Positions 1 through 6,878 of a DNA stretch of 12,548 nt are shown here, piece after piece. Made by a program: the position numbers and the translations under genes. Positions within the stretch are counted from its first letter, which is position 1. Each line of letters begins with the position of its first letter. The notes beneath the pieces were generated by a model. That model did not search any database. It saw only the letters and a program-made list of their open reading frames with translations, and was not told where the DNA came from. Source of the stretch: Gammaproteobacteria bacterium (GTDB taxonomy: Bacteria > Pseudomonadota > Gammaproteobacteria > Acidiferrobacterales > SZUA-150). Where the stretch lies: positions 1 to 12,548 of the forward strand of contig JAOUNW010000055.1 of assembly GCA_029880755.1 (NCBI GenBank), read 5' to 3'.

Positions 1-145
1 GTGATACCACATCATTATGATCCCAAACGCCAGGCATCTCCTCGCGCAAGTAACCGTAGTGAGTCTCATTCATGTACAACAGGTTTGGCCGACGGCCATT
101 ATTCGACTCATAATCCTTCACTAAACTCACGATATGGCTAAGCAT
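1..145 (-). CDS. Unrecognised protein, N-terminal 48 residues (runs off the left edge)
   Basis: The frame opens with ATG at 145-143 and stays open to the window edge, so only the N-terminus is visible; its first residues are MLSHIVSLVKDYES. A strong Shine-Dalgarno sequence (AAGGAGT, 158-152) lies six bases before the ATG, which fixes the start. The visible part is hydrophilic, with no signal peptide or membrane segment, and contains an RRPNLLYMNE stretch followed by several His, Tyr and acidic residues. I do not recognise the family and assign no function. A close match to the sigma-54 promoter consensus sits 38 bases upstream, so the gene is probably switched on by an enhancer-binding activator, for example under nitrogen, stress, motility or alternative-carbon control. 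The reading frame is convincing because promoter, ribosome site and start are correctly spaced; the product is unknown. Confidence 0.75.
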   Translation of the reverse strand, partial: MLSHIVSLVKDYESNNGRRPNLLYMNETHYGYLREEMPGVWDHNDVVS

Positions 146-182
146 TGTTGTACTCCTTATCGCCTCTTGTTACGGGATAAAG

Positions 183-198
183 AGCAATAGTCGTGCCA
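183..198 (-). promoter_or_regulatory. Sigma-54 (RpoN) -24/-12 promoter
   Basis: On the minus strand the sequence is TGGCACG, four bases (ACTA), then TTGCT. This matches the RpoN consensus TGGCACG-N4-TTGC(A/T), with GG at 197-196 and GC at 185-184 separated by exactly ten bases. The start would fall near 172, leaving a leader of about 27 bases that contains the Shine-Dalgarno site of the gene at 145-1. The 115 bases upstream (199-313) hold no gene and could carry the activator sites such promoters need. I see short dyads there (CGGAAATCCG at about 270-280) but no site I can assign to a named activator. Confidence 0.8.
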
Positions 199-313
199 GT
201 CCCGCATCACGGACCTAACACTCTGTTTTTAAAAGCAACTGAAGCACCGACTGTCGAGACGGAAATCCGCCGAATGGTGTGTTGGGACTGACGTCTGTGG
301 GCCAGTGTGTGAC

Positions 314-344
314 AAAAAAAACCGCCCGTACAATGACGGGCGGG
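314..344 (-). terminator. Rho-independent terminator of the cytochrome c4 gene
   Basis: A perfect 8-bp stem (322-329 with 336-343, CCGCCCGT/ACGGGCGG) with a six-base loop is followed on the minus strand by eight T (321-314). It lies 26 bases beyond the cytochrome c4 stop codon. There is no T tract on the plus side, so it works in one direction. It also insulates the sigma-54 promoter at 183-198 from cytochrome transcription. Confidence 0.93.
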
Positions 345-369
345 TACAGTCTTTACAACCGGCTGATTT

Positions 370-975
370 TTAATGCAATCCGGCCATGTACTCGGCTATC
401 GCTTTGATTTCCGCTTCTGACATACGGAAAGCAATTCGTGTCATTATTTCATCATCATTGCTGCGGGAACCGGTTTTAAACGCAAGCAGCTGTTTTTCGG
501 CATACGCGGCTTGCTGACCGGAGACCGACGGGAATCGTGGAGGAATACCTTTGCCGCTTGGACCATGGCAACTCATACAGGCTGAAATACCCATTTCGGC
601 CTTACCGCCCCGGTACATGCGTTCGCCCTGTTGTGCCAGTTTCTCACTGCTGGCTGCGCCTTGCGCCGGTTTCAGTTCTGAATAATACGCCCCCAGATTT
701 TCCATATCAGCCTGGGACAGACCTGCCGCCATCGCCGACATGGTCGGGTCTTTACGGATGCCGGATTTAAAATCAGCGAGTTGCTTGGCAATGTAGCCGG
801 CGCTCTGCCCTGCCAGATGGGGCCATAAGGGGTTGCTGCTAACGCCCTGGGCACCGTGACAACCCATGCACATGCCTGCCTTTTCCTTGCCCTTTGCGGC
901 GTTACCGGCGGCCTGGGCCGAACCCATGAGCAGCGCAAAAAATAGTACGAAAATCGAAATTACGGCTTTTTTCAT
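370..975 (-). CDS. Di-haem cytochrome c4
   Basis: A periplasmic electron carrier that in related bacteria passes electrons from the bc1 complex to terminal oxidases. A Sec signal peptide is clear: lysines at 2-3, a hydrophobic core, and a probable cleavage after AQA near residue 22. Two haem c sites are visible, CMGCH at residues 36-40 and CMSCH at 133-137. Each lies in a half of about 90 residues with the same layout (GQ..aY..KQL..F..G), the internal duplication typical of cytochrome c4. Met79 or Met82 and Met178 are the likely distal haem ligands. The length of 201 residues is normal for the family. AGAGGGG, three bases before the ATG, serves as ribosome site. The gene diverges from engB across 213 bases, and a strong terminator closes it. 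The family call is firm; the exact oxidase partner is not shown here. Confidence 0.95.
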   Translation of the reverse strand: MKKAVISIFVLFFALLMGSAQAAGNAAKGKEKAGMCMGCHGAQGVSSNPLWPHLAGQSAGYIAKQLADFKSGIRKDPTMSAMAAGLSQADMENLGAYYSELKPAQGAASSEKLAQQGERMYRGGKAEMGISACMSCHGPSGKGIPPRFPSVSGQQAAYAEKQLLAFKTGSRSNDDEIMTRIAFRMSEAEIKAIAEYMAGLH

Positions 976-1188
976 TGTCCCCTCTCTTTAATCTGGTATA
1001 CGTACTGTTACACCCAGCTATCTTAAGTATCCTGCCAACGTCTGTCTCAAGCCCTTGGCGGGCAGACATCAGCCGGAAATGATACGCTGGCGGAATCTAG
1101 CAGAATCTGGCTCAGACTTGAATTTTAGCGGCATCTTATATACCAAAGGGCGAAACGGGGTCAATCGACAAGGTCAATCCGGCAACAA
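976..1188. promoter_or_regulatory. Divergent promoter region between cytochrome c4 and engB
   Basis: No gene is seen in these 213 bases. A TATATA at 1137-1142 is a reasonable -10 element for engB, but no convincing -35 lies 16-18 bases before it. Overlapping imperfect inverted repeats occur at about 1031-1073 (CTGCC/GGCAG and GTCTG/CAGAC arms) and could form a hairpin or bind a regulator. The element GAATCT is repeated near 1093 and 1103. All of this is suggestive only. Confidence 0.35.
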
Positions 1189-1800
1189 ATGAATAATCCC
1201 TTCCAATCCATCGAATTCAGCAAAAGTGCTCCGACCCTGGCGGCCCTGCCACCGGATACCGGCGCCGAAGTCGCCTTTGCCGGCCGCTCTAATGCCGGAA
1301 AATCCAGCGCCATCAACACCATAACCCGGCAGAAAGGCCTGGCCCGTACCAGCAAAACCCCGGGACGTACCCAGGCTATTAATTTTTTTACCCTGAGCGA
1401 CAACCAGCGGCTGGTGGATTTGCCGGGCTATGGCTATGCCAAGGTGTCCCAAAGCATGAAGACCCAGTGGCAAAAGACCATGAATCAATACCTCGAAAGC
1501 CGTCAAAGCCTGAAGGGACTGATATTGCTAACTGATATCCGCCATCCACTGGAACCGGGTGACCAGCAGCTATTAAATTGGTGTATTGATGTCGGCTTAC
1601 CGGTTCATATCCTGCTTACCAAGGCGGATAAATTGAGCCGTGGCAAGGCCATGGGCGTACTGCAAAAAATCCGGGCGCAGATCGGTACCAATCCGGACAC
1701 CTCTGTTTCTTTACAGTTATTTTCTGCCCTGAAAAGCCAAGGTGTCGAAGAGGTCACAGAGGTCATTACCCATTGGCTGAGTCTTTCTAAACAGCAATAA
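1189..1800 (+). CDS. engB: Ribosome biogenesis GTPase EngB/YsxC/YihA
   Basis: A small TRAFAC-class GTPase needed for assembly of the large ribosomal subunit. All G motifs are present: P-loop GRSNAGKS (residues 32-39), the TPGRTQ switch, DLPGYGYA (G3), TKAD (144-147, G4) and an SALK G5 motif near the C-terminus. At 203 residues it matches the usual 195-215. The ATG at 1189 has only a weak ribosome site (AAGG at 1170-1173, fifteen bases away), but the N-terminus aligns well with the family, which starts shortly before a segment like NPFQSIEF. The stop codon at 1798-1800 overlaps the T tract of the minus-strand terminator of the small RNA described here. No good plus-strand terminator follows directly, so engB read-through would run antisense to that RNA. 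The gene is convergent with polA. Confidence 0.96.
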   Translation: MNNPFQSIEFSKSAPTLAALPPDTGAEVAFAGRSNAGKSSAINTITRQKGLARTSKTPGRTQAINFFTLSDNQRLVDLPGYGYAKVSQSMKTQWQKTMNQYLESRQSLKGLILLTDIRHPLEPGDQQLLNWCIDVGLPVHILLTKADKLSRGKAMGVLQKIRAQIGTNPDTSVSLQLFSALKSQGVEEVTEVITHWLSLSKQQ

Positions 1801-1836
1801 AAAAAGCCCCGGAAACAAGGGGATAGAAACCGGGGC
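1799..1836 (-). terminator. Rho-independent terminator of the candidate small RNA
   Basis: A perfect 7-bp GC-rich stem (1836-1830 with 1812-1806, GCCCCGG/CCGGGGC) with a 17-base loop is followed on the minus strand by seven T (1805-1799). The loop is pyrimidine-rich with a CCCC run. On the plus strand the hairpin is not followed by T, so it does not look like the engB terminator. The T tract overlaps the engB stop codon. A hairpin plus long U tail is what Hfq-bound RNAs typically carry. Confidence 0.88.
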
Positions 1837-1917
1837 CCTAAGTATCCCAGATTCTAAACCCGGGATTCCCCGCTCAGGGAGGAGGAGCGAGGAAAAGAGC
1901 GGTTATCCAACCGCTCA
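1799..1917 (-). ncRNA. Candidate small regulatory RNA in the polA–engB gap (Spot 42/ErsA position)
   Basis: A free-standing transcription unit of about 115-120 bases between polA and engB, in polA orientation. In order on the minus strand: a -35/-10 promoter; a perfect 8-bp stem-loop (1916-1909 with 1904-1897, GAGCGGTT/AACCGCTC, loop GGAT); a pyrimidine tract containing CTCCTCCTCCC (1887-1877); a weaker stem (1866-1862 with 1848-1844); and a terminator hairpin with seven T (1836-1799). Known facts: Escherichia coli Spot 42 (109 nt) and Pseudomonas ErsA (about 132 nt) are encoded at this locus, between polA and the engB orthologue, in the same orientation. Inference: this is their positional counterpart, probably an Hfq-dependent trans-acting RNA. 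I see no long primary-sequence match to Spot 42 from memory, and the targets are unknown. No ORF with a ribosome site is present in it. Confidence 0.68.
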
Positions 1918-1922
1918 CGTCA

Positions 1923-1953
1923 ATTATAGACCGACGCATATGTAAAAGTTCAA
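1923..1953 (-). promoter_or_regulatory. Promoter of the candidate small RNA
   Basis: On the minus strand a perfect -10 TATAAT (1928-1923) follows a TTGAAC -35 (1953-1948) after a slightly long 19-base spacer. An A/T-rich block (about 1982-1966) upstream of the -35 resembles an UP element. Transcription would start near 1920-1916, exactly at the first stem-loop of the RNA. The same stretch also holds GAACTT (1951-1946), then 15 bases, then TCTATA, which resembles the -35/-10 of extracytoplasmic (RpoE/AlgU) promoters; ErsA of Pseudomonas is reported to be sigma-22 dependent. Either reading is possible from sequence alone. Confidence 0.62.
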
Positions 1954-1971
1954 CGGTTTTGTTGGCTTTTT
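1944..1971. terminator. Weak bidirectional terminator between polA and engB
   Basis: AAAAG/CTTTT arms (1944-1948 with 1966-1970) and CAAC/GTTG arms (1951-1954 with 1961-1964) form an imperfect hairpin with A/T runs on both sides. It could stop polA transcripts before the small RNA promoter and engB transcripts coming the other way. The stem is short and AU-rich and it overlaps the -35 of the small RNA promoter, so the call is tentative. Confidence 0.35.
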
Positions 1972-1993
1972 AAAAATTTTTAATCACACAATC

Positions 1994-2017
1994 GTTACAA
2001 CTACTATTACAACTACT
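1994..2017. repeat. Two tandem copies of a 12-bp unit after polA
   Basis: (G/A)TTACAACTACT occurs twice in direct succession, identical except for the first base, 12 bases beyond the polA stop codon. Its function is unknown; it may simply be slippage in untranslated sequence. Confidence 0.6.
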
Positions 2018-2029
2018 CAAGCGATTACT

Positions 2030-4732
2030 TTAATGCGCCTGATCCCAATTATCACCAACACCGATGTCTACAACCAACGGTACCGATAAGTTCGCTACGT
2101 CCGTCATATGTTGTCGTATGTGCTGTTCTGCTTCAGAAACACAATTCTCTTCAACTTCAAAAACCAATTCATCGTGCACCTGCATAATCATTAACACCTT
2201 GCCTCCGAATCCAGCAATCCATTTATCTACTGACAACATGGCCATCTTAATCAGGTCCGCCGCAGTGCCTTGCATGGGTGCATTAATGGCGGTGCGTTCA
2301 GCATACTGACGGCGCATATGATTGCTGGCATTGATTTCCGGTACATACAGACGTCTTCCAAAAACTGTTTCTACATAACCTTGTTCCCTGGCCAATGCCC
2401 GGGTGGTGTCCATGAAATTCTGGACACCGGGATAACGCTCAAAGTAACGATCTATATATTGTTGTGCAGACGTACGATCAATTTTTAACTGGCGCGCCAA
2501 CCCAAACGCCGACATACCGTATATCAAACCAAAATTAATGGCCTTGGCATGGCGCCGCTGCTCCGGACTAACCTGGTCGAGCGGCACGGCAAAAACCTCT
2601 GATGCTGTAGCACGGTGAATATCCTCACCTTCTGAGAAAGCCTTTAACAGACCCTTGTCCGCCGACAAGTGCGCCATAATACGTAACTCAATCTGAGAAT
2701 AATCTGCAGCCAGAATTTTATAGCCAGACTCGGGCACAAAAGCCTGCCGGATACGGCGCCCTTCCTCTGAACGCACAGGAATATTCTGAAGATTGGGATC
2801 ACTTGATGACAAACGACCGGTCGAGGTTACCGCCTGATGATAGGAGGTATGCACACGCCCTGTTCGTGGACTAATCATCTCGGGAAGCTTGTCGGTATAG
2901 GTGGATTTCAGCTTACTCATACCGCGATGTTCCAGAATAAGTTTTGGCAACGGATAATCCAGCGCCAACTCCTGCAACACCTCTTCCGCTGTCGATGGCT
3001 GGCCCTTGGGTGTCTTTTTAATCACTGGCAGACCCTGTTTATCAAACAGAATTTCCTGAATCTGTTTCGGTGAGGCCAGATTAAATGCCTGGCCAGCGCA
3101 ATCAAATGCCTGTTTTTCTATTTCCAGCATACGGTGCGCCAGTTCATTGCTCTGACGTTTCAACATTACCACATCAATCTTTACACCATGACGTTCGATA
3201 CGTGAGAGCACGGGCACCAACGGCATTTCGATTTGCTCAAACAATTTCTGTAACGATGCGATCTCCTGCAAGCGCGGCCACAAGGCCTGATGCAGGCGCA
3301 ATGTTATATCGGCATCTTCCGCGGCATAGGTTCCTGCCTGATCGAGGTCCACCTCGTTAAAATGCAATTGGTTTTTTCCCTTGCCGGCAACGTCTTCGTA
3401 CTTCAGTGTTTTGTAGCCGAGATACTTCAGGGCCAAACTATCCATATCATGACGTGACGCCGTACTGTCCAGGACATAGGATTCCAGCATGGTATCGAAC
3501 TGAATCCCCGCCAGTGAGATATCGTAGTTGGCCAGCACACTCATATCGTATTTGAGATTCTGGCCCACCTTCTTGTGCGTCGGGTCTTCCAGTAATGGTT
3601 TTAATTTGGCCAAAACTTGTGCCCGGTCCAACTGGATTGGTGCACCGGGGTAATCATGAGCAAGCGGCACGTAGGCGGCCTGGCCCACCTGATCCGAAAA
3701 TGACACACCGACCAGCTCTGCCTGAGTTGCATCCAGACTGGTGGTCTCGGTATCAAAAGCAAATAACGCAGAATTTTGTAAACGCTCCAGCCATTGGTCC
3801 AGTTCATTTTGCTCAAAGATAACAACATACTGCTGCTCGGCACCGGCACTCTGCCGCTGTGGTTGATTGACGCCACCCAGTTCGGCCAGCCAGCTCTTAA
3901 ACTCCCATTGCGCATACAAGCGGCGCAGCAATACCTCGTCAGGTGCCTGCCTTTTTAGTGACGTGGGTGTTTCCGCCAGCACCACATCCCGCTTGATGGT
4001 TGCCAGGGTGCGTGACAGGGGCAACTGCTCCAGAGACTCGCGCAGGTTGTCACCCACCTTTCCTTTTATGTCATCGGCATGCATCACCAATTGATCCAGG
4101 CTGCCGTACTCCTGTAACCACTTGGCGGCGGTCTTGGGGCCAACTTTGGGCACACCGGGAATGTTATCGGAGGTGTCGCCAATCAGGGCCAGGTAATCCA
4201 CGATGTGGTCCGGGTCCACGCCGTACTTTTCCTTAACGCCCCCGGGATCGGACACTGTGTCAGTCATGGTATTCACCAGGGTCACGTGGGAATTGACCAG
4301 CTGAGCCATGTCCTTGTCCCCGGTGGAAATCAGGCAATCCATTTTTTCCCGTGTAGCCTGTGTGGCGAGGGTGCCGATAACATCGTCGGCCTCCACCCCT
4401 TCCTCAATAATTATGGGTAACCCAAGTGCCCTGATAAGCTCGTGTATGGGCTCAATCTGACTTCGTAACTCCTCGGGCATCGGCGGCCGATTGGCCTTAT
4501 AGGCAGGATACAGGTCATTTCGAAAGGATTTGCCTTTGGCATCAAACACGACCGCGATATACTGCGGATCGTAGTCCGCCAGTAGTTTACGCAGCATATT
4601 AATAATCCCGTAAATCGCACCCGTTGGCGCACCATGCGAATTGGTAAAATTCGGCATGGCATGGAAAGCACGGTATAGATAGGATGAGCCGTCAACCAAA
4701 ATCAACGGCGGGGCTTTTTCCTTATTATTCAT
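2030..4732 (-). CDS. polA: DNA polymerase I
   Basis: Fills gaps in DNA repair and replaces RNA primers in lagging-strand synthesis. At 900 residues it is full length (E. coli 928) with three domains. The 5'-nuclease (about 1-290) shows ILVDGSSYLYRAF, VVFDAKGKSFR, EADDVIGTLA, TGDKDM and GDTSDNIPGVPKVGPKTA. The 3'-5' exonuclease looks intact: DTE at 327-329, NLKYD, and YAAEDAD, so proofreading is expected. The polymerase domain has motif A DYSQIELR (Asp677), the O-helix motif RRHAKAINFGLIYG, and motif C VHDE (Asp854, Glu855). The ATG at 4732 has no clear ribosome site, but the N-terminus agrees with the family. Only 56 bases separate it from the divergent LOG-family gene, so the two promoters share or overlap this space. 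No frameshift or odd insertion is seen. Confidence 0.98.
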   Translation of the reverse strand: MNNKEKAPPLILVDGSSYLYRAFHAMPNFTNSHGAPTGAIYGIINMLRKLLADYDPQYIAVVFDAKGKSFRNDLYPAYKANRPPMPEELRSQIEPIHELIRALGLPIIIEEGVEADDVIGTLATQATREKMDCLISTGDKDMAQLVNSHVTLVNTMTDTVSDPGGVKEKYGVDPDHIVDYLALIGDTSDNIPGVPKVGPKTAAKWLQEYGSLDQLVMHADDIKGKVGDNLRESLEQLPLSRTLATIKRDVVLAETPTSLKRQAPDEVLLRRLYAQWEFKSWLAELGGVNQPQRQSAGAEQQYVVIFEQNELDQWLERLQNSALFAFDTETTSLDATQAELVGVSFSDQVGQAAYVPLAHDYPGAPIQLDRAQVLAKLKPLLEDPTHKKVGQNLKYDMSVLANYDISLAGIQFDTMLESYVLDSTASRHDMDSLALKYLGYKTLKYEDVAGKGKNQLHFNEVDLDQAGTYAAEDADITLRLHQALWPRLQEIASLQKLFEQIEMPLVPVLSRIERHGVKIDVVMLKRQSNELAHRMLEIEKQAFDCAGQAFNLASPKQIQEILFDKQGLPVIKKTPKGQPSTAEEVLQELALDYPLPKLILEHRGMSKLKSTYTDKLPEMISPRTGRVHTSYHQAVTSTGRLSSSDPNLQNIPVRSEEGRRIRQAFVPESGYKILAADYSQIELRIMAHLSADKGLLKAFSEGEDIHRATASEVFAVPLDQVSPEQRRHAKAINFGLIYGMSAFGLARQLKIDRTSAQQYIDRYFERYPGVQNFMDTTRALAREQGYVETVFGRRLYVPEINASNHMRRQYAERTAINAPMQGTAADLIKMAMLSVDKWIAGFGGKVLMIMQVHDELVFEVEENCVSEAEQHIRQHMTDVANLSVPLVVDIGVGDNWDQAH

Positions 4733-4788
4733 GTTGTAGAATTCTGCTGAGTGCGGATAAACCCAAATTTGTGATAAAAAGCGTCCCT

Positions 4789-5517
4789 ATGCCAGATAAA
4801 AACAGTAAACCTACCCGAGATTTTCTTTCCAGCACACCTTCCCGGATCATGTCCCGCGAGTCCTGGAAAATTTTCCAGATCATGGCCGAATTTGTGGAAG
4901 GCTTTGAGCGCTTGTCGCACATACAACCTTCGGTAAGCATCTTCGGCTCAGCCAGAACCGACCCCAACCATCCTTATTATGCCCTAACTGAAGAAATCGC
5001 GCGCAAATTGTCCGATTCCGGTTTCAGTGTTGTCAGCGGAGGTGGCCCAGGCATTATGGAAGCGGCTAACAAGGGTGCCTATGCCGGAAAATCTGCCAGT
5101 GTTGGCCTGAATATTCAATTGCCCCACGAACAAACCGGCAATGGTTATCAGGACATCGCTCTGAGCTTCCAGCACTTCTTCGCACGCAAGGTAATGTTTG
5201 TAAAATATGCCAAGGCCTACGTGGTGATGCCTGGCGGCTTCGGTACCCTGGATGAATTGGTGGAGGCGCTTACCCTGATCCAGACTGGCAAGAGTGTACG
5301 CATGCCCATCATCCTGGTTCAAAGAGAATTCTGGGCCGGGTTGGTGGAATGGTTCAAAGATACGCTTATCAAGGAAGGTACCATTGACGAACAAGATATG
5401 GATTTGTTCTCCATGGCTGACACCGCCGACGAAGTGGTGGCTGCCATTTTCCGCTATTACGAAACCAGCGGCTTTGAGCCCTCCGAAGAGGAAGAAGAAA
5501 TCAAACTGAATCTATAA
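4789..5517 (+). CDS. LOG-family (TIGR00730) nucleotide phosphoribohydrolase
   Basis: A Rossmann-fold protein of the LOG/lysine-decarboxylase-like family, whose characterised members split nucleoside 5'-monophosphates into free base and ribose 5-phosphate. Visible motifs, counted from ATG 4789: SIFGSAR near the start of the fold, SGGGPGIME (83-91), Arg133-Lys134, and PGGFGTLDE (148-156). Arg133 and Glu156 correspond to the family's catalytic pair. It has 242 residues, with a short N-terminal extension and an acidic C-terminus (EEEEE). An in-frame ATG at 4684 would overlap polA by 49 bases and is less likely; GTG at 4771 is also possible. None of the starts has a good ribosome site. First gene of a four-gene run with gaps of 9-26 bases. 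Older lysine decarboxylase labels for this family are misleading. Confidence 0.9.
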   Translation: MPDKNSKPTRDFLSSTPSRIMSRESWKIFQIMAEFVEGFERLSHIQPSVSIFGSARTDPNHPYYALTEEIARKLSDSGFSVVSGGGPGIMEAANKGAYAGKSASVGLNIQLPHEQTGNGYQDIALSFQHFFARKVMFVKYAKAYVVMPGGFGTLDELVEALTLIQTGKSVRMPIILVQREFWAGLVEWFKDTLIKEGTIDEQDMDLFSMADTADEVVAAIFRYYETSGFEPSEEEEEIKLNL

Positions 5518-5541
5518 CCGGATTCCAGGACAAATCTTTTT

Positions 5542-5901
5542 ATGAAAAACACCATTCTTTCATCGTTCGTTGTCCTGATGACAACCTTGCTCCTGTCCAC
5601 TGGACTCTCGGCCGCCGACAAGAACAAAAACACCAAGGATGAGATGCCTCCGCCGCCGGCGATGTCCACACCCAGCGCCAACGATTATCCTGACGATCTC
5701 GAACCGGAAGTCACGATAGTTCCGAAAGAAAAAGAAACACACCAGGAGTACCGTCTTAACGGACGTCTGTACATGATCAAGGTGATTCCGGCAAAAGGCC
5801 CGCCATATTACTTGATTGACCGCGAAGGACACGGAGACTTTACCCGCAGTGACCTGGCGCCCGATATTTCCGTTCCGATGTGGGTAATCAAAGAATTTTA
5901 A
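5542..5901 (+). CDS. DUF2782 family exported protein
   Basis: A 119-residue protein with a Sec signal peptide (Lys2, a hydrophobic stretch to about residue 22, cleavage near LSA). A Pro/Lys/Glu-rich linker follows, then a small conserved domain with YRLNGRLYMIKVIPAKGPPYY and a WVIKEF end. This matches DUF2782, a family of small exported proteins found next to polA and thrB in gammaproteobacteria. The biochemical role is unknown. No Cys follows the signal, so it is not a lipoprotein; it is likely periplasmic. The gene starts 24 bases after the LOG-family gene, with AGGA at 5527-5530 as a distant ribosome site, and ends 9 bases before thrB, so translation of the two is probably linked. Confidence 0.88.
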   Translation: MKNTILSSFVVLMTTLLLSTGLSAADKNKNTKDEMPPPPAMSTPSANDYPDDLEPEVTIVPKEKETHQEYRLNGRLYMIKVIPAKGPPYYLIDREGHGDFTRSDLAPDISVPMWVIKEF

Positions 5902-5910
5902 TGGCGTACC

Positions 5911-6852
5911 ATGTCTGTTTACACCGTAATCAGCCAGGCTGATCTCAAGCAGTTTCTTTCACACTACGGGCAGGGAGATCTGGTCGGCTTTGAAGGTATT
6001 TCATCCGGCATTGAAAATACCAATTATTTTGTCGACACCGATAATGGTCGTTTTGTCCTGACCATTTTCGAACACCACACTTCCGACGAGTTACCGTTTT
6101 TTCTGGATCTGACTGCATTTCTATCAGAGCACGATATCCCCTGTGCACATCCCGTGGCCGATAAAAAAGGCGCCTATCTTCGCCAATTAAAATCAAAACC
6201 GGCGGCACTGGTACAACGCCTCGCCGGTCGCTCCCTGGACAAACCTGCACCCGACCATTGTGCTCAGGTGGGCGAGGTACTTGCCAGAATGCATGTGGCC
6301 GGCCAGCAATTTGATCAGTATCGCACCAATGTGCGCGGACCCAACTGGTGGCACCAGACGGCAAAGGCACTGGAAGATCACATTGATGGTGAAGACCTCG
6401 ATATCCTGCGGGAAGAGATCAGTTATCAGGACCAGTTCCGCAATAACAATTTACCCAAGGGCATTATCCACGCCGACCTGTTTCGCGATAACGTGCTGTT
6501 TGAAGGCGACGGTCTTTGCGGTCTCATTGATTTCTACTACGCCTGCACGGACATATTGCTCTACGACGTCGCTGTAGTAATCAATGACTGGTGCACACAG
6601 GCCGACGGCTCTCTTGATGCAGCGCGAACGAAGCCGTTACTCGCAGCCTACCAACGTATCCGGCCACTGGAGCAGGCGGAAAAATCCGCTTATCCGGCCA
6701 TGCTGCGCGCCGCTGCCTTGCGATTCTGGCTTTCACGTCTTTATGATCTACACTTTCCCCGAGAAGGGGAGATCACCCATACAAAAGATCCACAAGTTTT
6801 TAAGAGGATATTGGTAAACCATCGGCAACAGGCGTTTCAACTGGAAACGTAA
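5911..6852 (+). CDS. thrB: Homoserine kinase, APH-fold type (ThrB type II)
   Basis: Phosphorylates L-homoserine to O-phospho-L-homoserine, the step before threonine synthase. The 313-residue protein has the aminoglycoside-phosphotransferase/choline-kinase fold, not the GHMP fold of E. coli ThrB. It shows the N-lobe segment GISSGIENTNYFVDT, the catalytic loop HADLFRDN (His187, Asp189, Asn194) and the metal-binding LIDF (Asp207), followed by DVAVVINDWC. This form is typical of Pseudomonas and many other proteobacteria. The start at 5911 lies 9 bases after the DUF2782 stop. There is no clear ribosome site, consistent with translational coupling. No other threonine gene is nearby. A different APH-fold small-molecule kinase is the only serious alternative, and the length, motifs and neighbour argue against it. 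Confidence 0.93.
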   Translation: MSVYTVISQADLKQFLSHYGQGDLVGFEGISSGIENTNYFVDTDNGRFVLTIFEHHTSDELPFFLDLTAFLSEHDIPCAHPVADKKGAYLRQLKSKPAALVQRLAGRSLDKPAPDHCAQVGEVLARMHVAGQQFDQYRTNVRGPNWWHQTAKALEDHIDGEDLDILREEISYQDQFRNNNLPKGIIHADLFRDNVLFEGDGLCGLIDFYYACTDILLYDVAVVINDWCTQADGSLDAARTKPLLAAYQRIRPLEQAEKSAYPAMLRAAALRFWLSRLYDLHFPREGEITHTKDPQVFKRILVNHRQQAFQLET

Positions 6853-6878
6853 TCAGGACGCAAAAAAAGATTCGGGAA

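Noticed and set aside
1806..1836. Hairpin after engB as an engB terminator
   Set aside because: On the plus strand it is followed by CCTAAGTATCC, not T; the seven-T tract is on the minus-strand side.
1799..1917. Calling the RNA Spot 42 or ErsA by name
   Set aside because: Position, orientation, size and terminator agree, but I see no convincing primary-sequence identity, so orthology is not claimed.
1994..2017. Tandem 12-bp repeats as a CRISPR-like or iteron array
   Set aside because: Only two copies, no spacers, no associated genes and no origin features.
4684..4788. Upstream ATG extension of the LOG-family protein
   Set aside because: It would add 35 residues overlapping the polA start on the other strand, with no family similarity and no ribosome site.
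4984..5394. 136-codon minus-strand ORF inside the LOG-family gene
   Set aside because: It is antisense to the conserved GGGPGIM and PGGFGT motifs and has no independent signals.
5945..6370. 141-codon minus-strand ORF opposite thrB
   Set aside because: Its Arg/Pro-rich translation has no recognisable motifs and it lies entirely antisense to homoserine kinase.
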